This document shows positions 1 through 8,083 of a DNA stretch of 64,000 nt, piece by piece. The stretch is from Sphaerochaeta globosa str. Buddy. GTDB taxonomy: Bacteria > Spirochaetota > Spirochaetia > Sphaerochaetales > Sphaerochaetaceae. The translations under genes and the position numbers were made by a program. The stretch spans positions 2,858,458-2,922,457 of the forward strand of contig NC_015152.1 of NCBI RefSeq assembly GCF_000190435.1, written 5' to 3'. The notes under the pieces are model-generated. The model made no database searches and was not told the DNA's origin. It saw only the letters and a list, made by a program, of their open reading frames with translations. The stretch's first letter is position 1; the number at the start of each line of letters is the position of its first letter.

Positions 1-128
1 AAATGAAGAAGATTCCAAAATCAGATCAAATGAGAATTTCTGCCCATGTTGACTCACTGGAGGATGGAATCGTAATCATCAGCATTGAAGAGGTAAGAAA
101 ACGTGATGAGCGCACATACTCAGTATAG
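1..128 (+). pseudogene. RelE/ParE-family toxin remnant, left-truncated by window and internally deleted
   Basis: The frame entering the window reads KKIPKSDQMRISAHVDSLED and then GIVIISIEEVRKRDERTYSV before a TAG at 126-128. The first part looks like the N-terminal helical region of a RelE-type mRNA interferase. The second matches the usual C-terminus of this family (IISIEEV-KKRDERTY). Between them about 30-35 residues are missing, including the strand with the RLRVGNYR-like active-site stretch. The end overlaps the antitoxin start by 23 bases, the normal toxin-antitoxin arrangement. I infer an inactive toxin from an in-frame deletion. The true start lies outside the window. Confidence 0.55.
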
Positions 129-447
129 CAGAGTGGTTGGATCGGATGGTAAAACACACTATTTCCTCGTGCCTGTGGAAGACTTTCAGAAGTTGATAGT
201 CCAATCAAAACAAGATGAACAAATTTCCATACCCAATGCTGTGGTTAAACTCCATCTGTTGGATGAACTCTCTGTTATTGCAGCATGGCGGACATATCTG
301 GGATTGACCCAGGAGGAAGTGGCGCATAGGCTCAATGTCTCTCAAGCTGCCTACTGTCAGATGGAAAAAGCGAAGCGTCCGAGACAAGCAACAAGGAATC
401 GAGTTGCTATAGCTTTCGGGTTGGATGCACGACAGCTTTCTTTCTAG
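106..447 (+). CDS. XRE-family antitoxin of a RelE-type toxin-antitoxin module
   Basis: A 113-residue protein in two parts. The N-terminus (DGKTHYFLVPVEDFQKL) resembles the Phd-like segment typical of antitoxins paired with RelE toxins. The C-terminus (about residues 55-105) is a Cro/C1 helix-turn-helix with LGLTQEEVAHRLNVSQAAYCQME. It should bind the toxin and repress its own promoter. ATG at 106 is preferred over GTG at 103 because an AGAGG-like site lies upstream. The partner toxin just upstream seems internally deleted, so this antitoxin may be an orphan regulator. It ends by overlapping the convergent isomerase gene by 4 bases. Confidence 0.8.
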   Translation: MSAHTQYSRVVGSDGKTHYFLVPVEDFQKLIVQSKQDEQISIPNAVVKLHLLDELSVIAAWRTYLGLTQEEVAHRLNVSQAAYCQMEKAKRPRQATRNRVAIAFGLDARQLSF

Positions 448-977
448 AGTATCTGAGGTTTTCTTGTAATCCTGGGATCGGTAAAAATATCCTCTTCATC
501 AAAGCTGGGAGTGGAGAACTCTGAGACTACCGCTCCCTCATCTCCCGCCTGGAACCAGTGCTTGGTATCGGGTTTGAGGGTGTATTGCTCTCCCCCAAGG
601 AGCTCTATCTCATGAAAGACCGTATAAACCCCATCAACAGGCTTGGCCTTGATGGGATTTGTTGTCTCTCCATCCACATAGAGAAATACCCTCCCCCATC
701 GGCAGCGGAAGGTCTCCTCCTTGCCGATGTAGGAGCCGAAGGCGGGGTGACGGTGCTCAGGGCAGGTCTGGCCCGGGAACAATACAAGTTCCTTGGCACA
801 GACACGTTCGGTATTCAGGTAGGTGATCAACTCAAGACCGGTATGAGAAAGGTCGTTCAAACCAAAGTCGGCAACCTCGATTGAGGCTTTCTCTTCCTTA
901 GTAAGCACAATCTGTGCCTTTTCAAAGAAAGAAATGGTTCGCTCTACCGCCTTCTCATACTCGCTCTTGCTGATCAT
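444..977 (-). CDS. D-lyxose isomerase (cupin family)
   Basis: A 177-residue protein of the D-lyxose ketol-isomerase family (YdaE-like), which interconverts D-lyxose and D-xylulose, or mannose and fructose. A single cupin barrel carries the metal ligands: His75 and His77 in PEHRHPAF, a Glu at 88 in GKEETF, and His140 in DTKHWF. Length fits the short family form. It lies 8 bases downstream of the GH4 gene on the same strand and is probably co-transcribed, which suggests that the sugar released by that enzyme or its relatives enters metabolism here. Substrate in vivo is inferred from family only. Confidence 0.85.
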   Translation of the reverse strand: MISKSEYEKAVERTISFFEKAQIVLTKEEKASIEVADFGLNDLSHTGLELITYLNTERVCAKELVLFPGQTCPEHRHPAFGSYIGKEETFRCRWGRVFLYVDGETTNPIKAKPVDGVYTVFHEIELLGGEQYTLKPDTKHWFQAGDEGAVVSEFSTPSFDEEDIFTDPRITRKPQIL

Positions 978-985
978 GCTTACTC

Positions 986-2329
986 CTAATACTGCAACTT
1001 CGAAGCTTCGAGCATCTTCTCAAAGAGCTCACGTGCCTTGTCCAGACTCAAGTTCATCAACGGGTCGGACAGGAAAGCTGTGAACAGAAGCTCGTCATCG
1101 TTGTTGTAGATAGCCTCTAGTGTCATCTCTTGGACATCGCTGACCTGCTTGACCAGGTTCTGGATGGCAAGCGGGGGATCGTTGGCGACGATGGGTCTGA
1201 TCGAATCCTCGCTGATCAAACCATTGCTCTCCACAATCCGGCCCTTGGGCAGGTAGCTGATCTGCCCCTCGTTGGGTCGATTTATGTTGGTGACCATGCT
1301 CTTGTCGCCCATCAACGAGCGCATGATGTCCACACCCTCCTCGTCGGAGAGTGCAGCCTTCAGATCCTCGTCCTTGAATGTCCTCTCCCGCTTCTCCTTA
1401 GCCTGACGCATTCTCCAAGCATAGGGAGTACGAATGACACCATAGGTGTGCAGGTTCTCATCACTGGTGAGGAAGTAGGGAACGAATTCAGCAAGATGGC
1501 GGTCCCCGGCAGCTCCGAGGGAACCGAAGTCACGCAGGAAAGCCAGAGCAATTTTCTGGTCGCAGTCAAACCACTTCTCATTGGCAAGCCGTTCTTTGGC
1601 AATGGCTGTCTCATCGGTGAACGTTGCAGGATCGGCAATTTCTTCAATGAGTTTTGCCATCAGGTCGTGACCCTGCCAGAACGCTTTGGTCACGAAGGTG
1701 AAATGGTTCACCCCTGTCAGGTCGATCTTGATCTCCCGGCGGTCGGGCGTGGGGACATTGAACCACGCACTGACTTTCTTTGCCAGGAAATTCTGGGTAT
1801 GAAAAACCTCGTGACAGCAGCCCAAGGCCTTAATGTTCGGGAATGCCTTGTACAGCGCTGCAGTGCACAGCGTCATGGGATTGGTATAGTTGATAACCCA
1901 GGCATCGGGGCAGAACTGCTCAATTTTCCTGGCAAGGTCGAAGAACATGGGGAGCGCACGTCGTGCACGCATAATGCCGCCAGGGCCTGTGGTATCACCG
2001 ACGGACTGCAGAATGCCGTACTCTTCGGGCAACACCAAATCGCCGTACCGGCATTCGGTCTTCCCCGGCTCGATGGAGATGATCACCATATCACAGCCGC
2101 TTAAGGCCTGACCAAGGTCGTCGATGGCGATGACATTGAACCGGCCTTCACTCTTGTTGACGGCAAACACCTGGTTCGCTACGGCAATATTGTTGCGGGC
2201 AGCCTCTTTATCGATATCGTACAGAACCAAGGTCCCATGGGTCATGGTATTGTACGCAAGATCTTTCATGAACTGGATGGCCCACAGACGGCCACCGCCT
2301 CCAATAATGCAGATACGGGTCTCTTTCAT
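986..2329 (-). CDS. Glycoside hydrolase family 4, probable alpha-galacturonidase
   Basis: A 447-residue GH4 enzyme, a family that uses NAD+ and Mn2+ in an oxidation-elimination mechanism. Seen: a dinucleotide-binding start (ICIIGGGGRLW, residues 6-16), the INYTNPM motif (about 146-152), CHEV at 172-175 and GVNHFTF at 206-212. The CHEV form of the active-site motif is the signature reported for LplD-type alpha-galacturonidases, whereas alpha-galactosidases of the family carry CHS. No signal peptide, so it acts on imported oligosaccharides in the cytoplasm. It is divergent from the response regulator, and a two-box operator lies between them. An Lpl/Yes-like transporter nearby fits a uronide substrate. 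Confidence 0.82.
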   Translation of the reverse strand: MKETRICIIGGGGRLWAIQFMKDLAYNTMTHGTLVLYDIDKEAARNNIAVANQVFAVNKSEGRFNVIAIDDLGQALSGCDMVIISIEPGKTECRYGDLVLPEEYGILQSVGDTTGPGGIMRARRALPMFFDLARKIEQFCPDAWVINYTNPMTLCTAALYKAFPNIKALGCCHEVFHTQNFLAKKVSAWFNVPTPDRREIKIDLTGVNHFTFVTKAFWQGHDLMAKLIEEIADPATFTDETAIAKERLANEKWFDCDQKIALAFLRDFGSLGAAGDRHLAEFVPYFLTSDENLHTYGVIRTPYAWRMRQAKEKRERTFKDEDLKAALSDEEGVDIMRSLMGDKSMVTNINRPNEGQISYLPKGRIVESNGLISEDSIRPIVANDPPLAIQNLVKQVSDVQEMTLEAIYNNDDELLFTAFLSDPLMNLSLDKARELFEKMLEASKLQY

Positions 2330-2393
2330 CTCATCCCTCCTATCAGTAGGTGTAGTTTCCCCTCTCCATGGAAAGAAGAACAGGTTGTTTACC

Positions 2394-2421
2394 TTGACAT
2401 TGAGTATCTTTTTTTGACATT
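2394..2421. promoter_or_regulatory. Putative two-box operator of the 2440-4853 two-component system
   Basis: TTGACAT at 2394 and TTGACATT at 2414 form a direct repeat 20 bases apart, with GTATC between them. Nearly the same arrangement (21-base step, GTATC in the middle) occurs at 7985-8013 before the transporter operon. Direct half-sites two helical turns apart are typical of AraC-type regulators such as the adjacent YesN-like protein. It could act on the GH4 operon (leftward), on the regulator gene (rightward), or on both. Confidence 0.55.
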
Positions 2422-2439
2422 TCTTAGTAGAGTAGGCTC

Positions 2440-3177
2440 ATGTACACCTTGGTAATTGTAGACGATGAAAAGGAGCTCTTGGAAGGGCTCAGCAGCTATT
2501 TCCCTTGGGAATCGATTGGATTCGAGGTAGTCGGCTCCTTCGGCGACGGCCGCAGCGCCCTCGCCTACTGCAAGAAGGAGCGCGTCGATGTACTACTTAC
2601 CGACATCCGAATGCCCTTCATGAGCGGGCTCGAACTGATCGAGCAGCTCAAAGCGCTCCCCACCTGTCCGCTCTTTTGCATTATGAGTGCATACAACGAC
2701 TTCGAGTATGCCAAAAAGGCCATCAGCTACGGGGTCCAGGAGTACTTGGTCAAACCTGCGGCCTTTGAGGAGATACAGGCAACGTTTGAGAAAATCCGCC
2801 ACACCCTCGATGGAACAGTACCGTCGGCTGCTTCCGATACCGCCCAGGATGCAGGCAATCCCTTGGTCTCCCAAACCTTTGTCATCGTTCAGAAACGCCT
2901 CAGCTCCTGCACCCTGCAAAACATCGCAGGCGAGCTTGGGGTGACGTCCAGCTACCTCTCGCGCCTCTTCAAGGAGGAAACCGGCCAGAATTTCCAGGAC
3001 TACCTGCTTTCAGTGAAGATGGAGACTGCAAGACGGATGCTCGAAAGCAAAATCGGATACAAGAATAAGGAAATCGCCCGAGCCCTGGGCTACCAGGACA
3101 CCCAGAACTTCTGCAGAACCTTCCGAAAGTGTTTTGGCAAAAGTCCGCAGAAATTCAAGACGGAGATGGGACAATGA
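2440..3177 (+). CDS. Response regulator, YesN type (receiver plus AraC HTH)
   Basis: A 245-residue DNA-binding response regulator. Residues 1-120 form a receiver with the acidic pair DD-E at 8-10, the phosphoacceptor Asp55 in LLTDIRMP and the conserved Lys in LVKPA. Residues about 145-245 form an AraC-type double helix-turn-helix (LGVTSSYLSRLFKEETGQNF, then the YKNKEIARALGYQD region). It pairs with the downstream sensor kinase, which starts inside its stop codon. It probably activates the GH4 and ABC importer operons on either side when the sugar is present. The two TTGACA boxes just upstream are its likely targets. Confidence 0.9.
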   Translation: MYTLVIVDDEKELLEGLSSYFPWESIGFEVVGSFGDGRSALAYCKKERVDVLLTDIRMPFMSGLELIEQLKALPTCPLFCIMSAYNDFEYAKKAISYGVQEYLVKPAAFEEIQATFEKIRHTLDGTVPSAASDTAQDAGNPLVSQTFVIVQKRLSSCTLQNIAGELGVTSSYLSRLFKEETGQNFQDYLLSVKMETARRMLESKIGYKNKEIARALGYQDTQNFCRTFRKCFGKSPQKFKTEMGQ

Positions 3178-4853
3178 ATGCACGACCGAATAGAATCGTA
3201 AGGATTTTCATGCGCCACAGCCTTCCTCTGGTCATTGTCGCGCTCCTGCTTGGCAGCGGAGCCATGTTTCTGTCGCGCAACTTCATCCGCAGCAATTCAG
3301 TACTGCAGGCAAACCAGAAGCTTGCGGCCGTCCAATCCTACTACGATGTAATACTTGATGAGATGGACAGCCTGAGTTTGATGTTCAGCACCAACCCCGA
3401 GATGATGGCCCGCCTGATGCGTGTCCTGCAGGAAGGAGGACGCGTCGACTTGGACAACTACCGGGAGATTCGGCTCATCCGCTCGTTCCTGTCCGCCCCG
3501 GCCAATGCCCGGCCGTACATCCACAACATCTATGTATACCTGGAAAATCCCCAAGACTTGGTACTCAGCGCCGACCTGGCCTTCATTCCACTCTCCCACC
3601 TGGAAGATAGTTCCTGGTTCGGCACCTACCAAAACCTGGGCGACTCCAACCAGAGCTACTCCGAGCGGGTACACCTGAAGGCCGGCACTCCGACCGAGCA
3701 GTCCATCATCCGCATCATGCGTCCGATTACCAGTCAGCTCAACGCCCGCATCGGTGTGATCGTGCTGGACATCAAGGAAGCCGCACTGTCGGAAGCCTAC
3801 CAGTTCCAGGAAGGAGAAATTCTGCAGGTGCATACTAGAAACGGAGAGTTGCTCTTCTACAATACCGTCAAACCTCAGCACTATGCAGACGAGGACATGC
3901 AGTATTTCCAGGCGGCCTCCAGCAAATATGGCTGGAAATATACCTTGGGGATGTATAAACCGATGCTCTATCGGCTCTCTGCCACCCTGATGTACTACAC
4001 CATCGCACTCACCCTCATAGCACTGTTGCTGGGTTTGTACCTCACCCACCGCACAAACCGACAGGAGCGCAAGTTCCTTTCCAATGTCATGAAACAGCTG
4101 ACGCAGGTTGCCGATGCCGACCTTACCGGAGAGGGACCCGAGGAGTACCGAAACATTTTCGACTACCTCAACCACCACGTGATCAAGACATTCCTGGAGC
4201 AGGACTACCTCAGGTGGCAGAAGGAAGCGATGGAGTACCGGGCCCTGCAGATGCAGATTAACCCGCACTTCCTCTTCAACACCCTGGATACGATCAACTG
4301 GAAGGCAGTCAAGTTAGCTGAAGGTGAGAACGATGTTTCGCGCATGATTCTGCTGCTCTCCAAGCTGCTGAAGTATTCGCTGCAGGTTGACGACTTTAGC
4401 GGCGTTGCACTTGCTAAGGAGCTTGAACAGACCAGCTACTACGTCGAGCTGCAGAAAATCAGGTTCCCCGGTCGCTTCACCTACACAGAACACATCGATC
4501 CAACACTGCTCGATGTACGGGTTCCCAGCCTGTTGCTCCAGCCCATTTTGGAGAATGCCTTCAACCATGGCTTTGTCGAGGGAAAAGTGCTTTGCATCAC
4601 CGTGGATGCTTTCAAGGATGCAGAGAAGCTGAAAATCGTTGTCACAGACGATGGAAAAGGACTGGACGAACATGAACTTGCAAAGCTGAACAACAACCAA
4701 AGCGATGTGCTGAAGAAAAAGAAATCCCTTGGGCTGATGAACATCAACAAGCGTTTGATGCTCTTTTCCCAAGGGAAGTCCCCCATCGTCGTTGCCAGCG
4801 GGAAAACAGGGGGTGTGACCGTTACGATCGTCCTCCCGCTGAGAAGAGAATAA
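3174..4853 (+). CDS. Sensor histidine kinase, YesM/LytS-like
   Basis: A 559-residue membrane kinase. One transmembrane helix at about 13-33 and a second at about 272-292 enclose an extracytoplasmic sensor domain. After it come a HAMP-like linker, the His-kinase motif with phosphoacceptor His near 365 (MQINPHFLFNTLD), and an ATP-binding part with LLQPILENAFNHG and VTDDGKGL. ATG at 3174 shares ATGA with the regulator stop and has GGAG upstream, so translation is probably coupled. The stop codon directly abuts that of the convergent permease gene, leaving no room for a terminator. It likely senses an oligosaccharide or a loaded binding protein outside the cell. Confidence 0.88.
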   Translation: MNARPNRIVRIFMRHSLPLVIVALLLGSGAMFLSRNFIRSNSVLQANQKLAAVQSYYDVILDEMDSLSLMFSTNPEMMARLMRVLQEGGRVDLDNYREIRLIRSFLSAPANARPYIHNIYVYLENPQDLVLSADLAFIPLSHLEDSSWFGTYQNLGDSNQSYSERVHLKAGTPTEQSIIRIMRPITSQLNARIGVIVLDIKEAALSEAYQFQEGEILQVHTRNGELLFYNTVKPQHYADEDMQYFQAASSKYGWKYTLGMYKPMLYRLSATLMYYTIALTLIALLLGLYLTHRTNRQERKFLSNVMKQLTQVADADLTGEGPEEYRNIFDYLNHHVIKTFLEQDYLRWQKEAMEYRALQMQINPHFLFNTLDTINWKAVKLAEGENDVSRMILLLSKLLKYSLQVDDFSGVALAKELEQTSYYVELQKIRFPGRFTYTEHIDPTLLDVRVPSLLLQPILENAFNHGFVEGKVLCITVDAFKDAEKLKIVVTDDGKGLDEHELAKLNNNQSDVLKKKKSLGLMNINKRLMLFSQGKSPIVVASGKTGGVTVTIVLPLRRE

Positions 4854-5699
4854 TCAGGCCTTCATACCAGTGGTGGCAATACCTTCAACGAAGTACTTCT
4901 GAGCTGCAAAGAAGAGGACGATCGGGGGAGCGATCGAGATCAGGCTCATGGCCAGAATCTGGTTCCAGTTGAACTCGGTGGATATGTCCATCGTCATCCT
5001 CAAGCCCAGGGCAACGGGGTACTTTGCCACACTGCTGATGTAAATCAACACGTTCAAAAAATCATTCCATGTCCAGACAAACTGAAAGACGATGACTGAG
5101 AAAATGGCCGACTTGCACAGCGGCAACAAGAGGTCCTTGAGGATGATGAAGCTGTTGCAACCGTCAAGCTTTCCCGATTCATCCAATTCCAGGGGAAGGC
5201 CGCGGAAAAACTGAACCATCATGAAGTTGAAGAAGGGAAAGCATCCCAGCATCGCAGGAACGATGAACGGCAGGTACGAGTCAAGCCATCCCAGGTTGCG
5301 GAAGAAGATATACCGCGGAATAAGAATAACGGTAGCCGGCAGCATCATCGTCGAGAGCATGATGGTGAACAGTGTCTTCTTGAAAGGAAACTCAAAGCGT
5401 GCAAAACCGTAACCGATCAAGGTTGCACTGATGGCAGTAAAAATGACGGTGGGAATTACCATGAGAAAGGTGTTGTACAGGAAGGTTGAGAAACCATACT
5501 GGCCTGAACCTTTCCACCCTTCGGTAAAGGCACCGAACATCGGGTTTTTCGGCAAAAGTCCGATGGTACCGAATATTTCCTCGTTGCTCTTGAAGGCAGC
5601 CCCGATCATCCACAGAAGCGGATAGGTCATGATATACGCCAGGACAATCAAGAAGAAATACGAAAGGAATTTTGCTACAGGGGTTTTTCTCTTGATCAT
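4854..5699 (-). CDS. ABC sugar importer permease, LplC/MalG type
   Basis: A 281-residue inner-membrane permease with six predicted helices, starting MIKRKTPVAKFLSYF and containing the EAA-loop region LDESGKLDGCNSF that contacts the ATPase. ATG at 5699 overlaps the stop of the upstream permease in ATGA, and this start gives the usual family length of about 280. It is the last gene of the binding-protein/permease/permease operon. No ATPase gene is present in the cluster, so it likely uses a shared MsmX-like ATPase encoded elsewhere, as in many CUT1 importers. Confidence 0.88.
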   Translation of the reverse strand: MIKRKTPVAKFLSYFFLIVLAYIMTYPLLWMIGAAFKSNEEIFGTIGLLPKNPMFGAFTEGWKGSGQYGFSTFLYNTFLMVIPTVIFTAISATLIGYGFARFEFPFKKTLFTIMLSTMMLPATVILIPRYIFFRNLGWLDSYLPFIVPAMLGCFPFFNFMMVQFFRGLPLELDESGKLDGCNSFIILKDLLLPLCKSAIFSVIVFQFVWTWNDFLNVLIYISSVAKYPVALGLRMTMDISTEFNWNQILAMSLISIAPPIVLFFAAQKYFVEGIATTGMKA

Positions 5700-6580
5700 A
5701 GCGAATCTCCATAATGGACCCAGGACTCGGAGGAGCGGAAGGTCAGGCTGGTGAAGAAGAGGATGATGGCAAACAGAATCCACGAGAGGGCCGAGGAGTA
5801 GCCCATCTTGAAGAACTTGAAGCCTTGGTCGTAGAGCATGAGGCCGTAGAGGTAGGTCGACTTGAGCGGACCTCCCTGGGTAATGACAAACGCACTGGTG
5901 AAGTCTTGGAAGGCGTTGATCATCTGCATGATGAGATTGAACAGAATGATGGGAGAGAGCTCGGGGATGGTAATTTTCCAGAAAATCCGCATCCGTCCCG
6001 CCCCATCGATCCGTGCCGCCTCATAGAGGCTGACCGGAATCTGCTTCAGCCCGGCCAGAAAGAGCAGCATGGACGAGCCGAACTGCCAGACGGTGACCAA
6101 ACTGACGGTTCCCAGTGCAAAGCGGGGATCACCCAGCCAGTCCACGGCCTTGATGCCGAAGACGGCAATGATGTTGTTCACCACCCCTTGGTTCATGAAC
6201 AGATACTTCCACAGTACGCTGATGGCCACACTGCCGCCGAGAATGGAAGGTATGTAGTAGAGGGTACGGAACAGGTTGATACCCTTGATATTCTGATTAA
6301 GGATGATTGCAATAACCAAGGCGAAGGAAATCTTCAGGGGGACTGCGATCATGACATAGTAGGACGTCACTTTCAGCGACTGCAAAAAAGTCGCGTCGGC
6401 AGTGAAGATTTTCTTATAGTTCTCCAGTCCAAGGAACTTGGGATCCCCCAGAAGCTGGAAATTGGTGAAGGAGTAATAGAAGGAGTTGATCAGGGGAACG
6501 AGCTGGAGCAGCAGAAACCCAATGATCCAAGGCAGGATGTACAAGTATCCTGTGTAGTTGTAGCGTTTGCGTATTTGCAT
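5696..6580 (-). CDS. ABC sugar importer permease, LplB/MalF type
   Basis: A 294-residue permease beginning MQIRKRYNYTGYLYILPWIIGF, the usual N-terminus of LplB/UgpA-type proteins, with six transmembrane helices and the EAA-loop segment ASLYEAARIDGAGRMRIFWK-like near residue 200. ATG at 6580 is chosen over upstream in-frame codons because AGGGA precedes it and because the longer form would run through a strong hairpin. It forms the heterodimeric channel with the following permease. The hairpin at 6601-6627 separates it from the binding-protein gene. Confidence 0.88.
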   Translation of the reverse strand: MQIRKRYNYTGYLYILPWIIGFLLLQLVPLINSFYYSFTNFQLLGDPKFLGLENYKKIFTADATFLQSLKVTSYYVMIAVPLKISFALVIAIILNQNIKGINLFRTLYYIPSILGGSVAISVLWKYLFMNQGVVNNIIAVFGIKAVDWLGDPRFALGTVSLVTVWQFGSSMLLFLAGLKQIPVSLYEAARIDGAGRMRIFWKITIPELSPIILFNLIMQMINAFQDFTSAFVITQGGPLKSTYLYGLMLYDQGFKFFKMGYSSALSWILFAIILFFTSLTFRSSESWVHYGDSL

Positions 6581-6600
6581 CTCAATTCCCTTTGCTAGAA

Positions 6601-6627
6601 GCCATCCGTCCGTAGTGGACGGATGGC
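6601..6627 (-). promoter_or_regulatory. Intercistronic hairpin after the binding-protein gene
   Basis: GCCATCCGTCC, a 5-base loop, and the exact complement GGACGGATGGC form a perfect 11-bp stem between the binding-protein stop and the first permease. There is no strong T tract. Such hairpins commonly protect the upstream message and make binding protein more abundant than permease. The same design occurs at 27383-27409. Confidence 0.7.
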
Positions 6628-6640
6628 AAACAATCATGAT

Positions 6641-7912
6641 TTACAGAGTTGCGAGAGTAGCTTCGAGATTCTTGATCATCTTGGCGGAAGCTTCAGCGGG
6701 AGTGAGCTTTCCAAAGCCGAACTCATCGATGACATCCTGCATGGTCTGGATAACTTCGCTGTTCATCTGGTATACGCTCTGGGGCAGTCCTGCCTGGGCG
6801 ATGCCTTCATTGGTAGCCTTCTCAGCCATGGTCGTGATCATGCCTTTCTGGGCAAGTACGCTTCTTCCGACGGTGGTCGAAGGAATGCCGCGTGCAAGAC
6901 CGAGCAGCTCAAGGGCCTGGGCGTCGGTAAACAGATAGTTGAGTACCTTGATCGCTTCGGCTTTGTTCTTGGAGTTGTTGTTGACAACGAAAATCTGGGA
7001 CGGTCTCATCAGCACTCCGCTGTTCTTGGCTCCTGCCATGACGGGGAACTGGCGGGTTACCATCTTCCTGGCTCCGATGTCCTTATCCATTGAGCTCACC
7101 CAAGTCCAGCTGGTGGCCATTTTGCCATTGATCCACGACGGATTTTCCTGGAACTTCTGGTAGAAAAGGGAGGTCTGGCTGAAAGGAGCTACGATGCCCT
7201 CGTCGAACCAACGCTTGAAGTAGGTGAAAGCCTCGGTGCCCTGAGCCTGGGTGAATGCAACTTTCTTGTTGCCGTCTACCACTGCACCTGCGAGCTGGGC
7301 GATATAAATCTCAAACCAGTAGCGCATGAGGTCCGGGGTTGCTCCGCTGAAATACGCAGTCTTGTCCTTCTGGTTGATCTTCCTGCCCTCGGTGACGATA
7401 TTGTCCCACGTCCATTTGGTGTTGGGATCGATACCGGCTGAAGCAAGCATGTCTGCATCAACGATAAAGGTGTTGACGTTGGTTCCGGTGGGAAGTCCAA
7501 GAAGCTTTCCGTTGTAGGTGCAGTAGTTCTTCAGGAAGTCTGCATCAAACTGGGAGAGGTCGACCATCGAATTGTCGATGGTTGCAAACACGTCTCCCTT
7601 GGAGGCGAGTTCGGCAAGCCAGGGCTGGTCGATCTGGATAATGTCGGCAGCAGTTCCACCGGCGATCTGGGTCACGATTTTCTGATAGTAGCCGTCCCAT
7701 CCGCCATACTCACCTTCCAACTTTACGTTGGGGTTGCTCTGCGTATAGGCATCCATGGCTTTGAGGGTCGGGGTGTGGCGTGAATCTCCACCCCACCAGC
7801 TGAGCCTGAGGGTAACCGGTCCGGTTTGTGCTGCAGCTTCTTTGGTTCCTGCTGCAAACACGGTTCCCATTGCCAACATGGCGATGAGAAGCAGTACGAG
7901 TGTCTTTTTCAT
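6641..7912 (-). CDS. Extracellular sugar-binding protein of the ABC importer
   Basis: A 423-residue family 1 solute-binding protein. MKKTLVLLLIAMLAMGTVFA is a clear signal peptide, followed by AGTKEAAAQ, a spirochaete-like mature start. The fold is supported by LRLSWWGGDSRH and KLEGEYGGWDGYYQKI near the N-terminus and a typical alternating pattern through the protein. ATG at 7912 has GGAGG upstream, so the long open frame beyond it is not coding. It captures sugar for the two permeases downstream. The two-box operator upstream suggests control by the response regulator at 2440-3177. Confidence 0.9.
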   Translation of the reverse strand: MKKTLVLLLIAMLAMGTVFAAGTKEAAAQTGPVTLRLSWWGGDSRHTPTLKAMDAYTQSNPNVKLEGEYGGWDGYYQKIVTQIAGGTAADIIQIDQPWLAELASKGDVFATIDNSMVDLSQFDADFLKNYCTYNGKLLGLPTGTNVNTFIVDADMLASAGIDPNTKWTWDNIVTEGRKINQKDKTAYFSGATPDLMRYWFEIYIAQLAGAVVDGNKKVAFTQAQGTEAFTYFKRWFDEGIVAPFSQTSLFYQKFQENPSWINGKMATSWTWVSSMDKDIGARKMVTRQFPVMAGAKNSGVLMRPSQIFVVNNNSKNKAEAIKVLNYLFTDAQALELLGLARGIPSTTVGRSVLAQKGMITTMAEKATNEGIAQAGLPQSVYQMNSEVIQTMQDVIDEFGFGKLTPAEASAKMIKNLEATLATL

Positions 7913-7984
7913 AACGAGCCTCCATTTGTGAACTAAGTAGCTGTAGTCTGAGATGGTTTCTCTACTCTTACCAGCAAGAGAGTT

Positions 7985-8013
7985 TTGACAAAGTAGTATC
8001 ATTTCTTGACATT
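7985..8013. promoter_or_regulatory. Second copy of the two-box operator
   Basis: TTGACA at 7985 and TTGACATT at 8006 repeat 21 bases apart with GTATC between them, matching the element at 2394-2421. It lies between the divergent binding-protein and amidohydrolase genes and may control both. The match over about 28 bases, with one base more in the spacer, is unlikely to be chance, but which factor binds is inferred. Confidence 0.55.
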
Positions 8014-8083
8014 GAAGAAACGAAACCTCCATTGACCGATAGCATAAACACCTGTAGCGTACAGGAAAAAGGGAGGTCTTGCC

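Noticed and set aside
5714-6598. Rightward 294-codon frame opposite the LplB-type permease
   Set aside because: Composition is the mirror of a membrane protein (many charged residues), with no motifs. The permease reading is clear.
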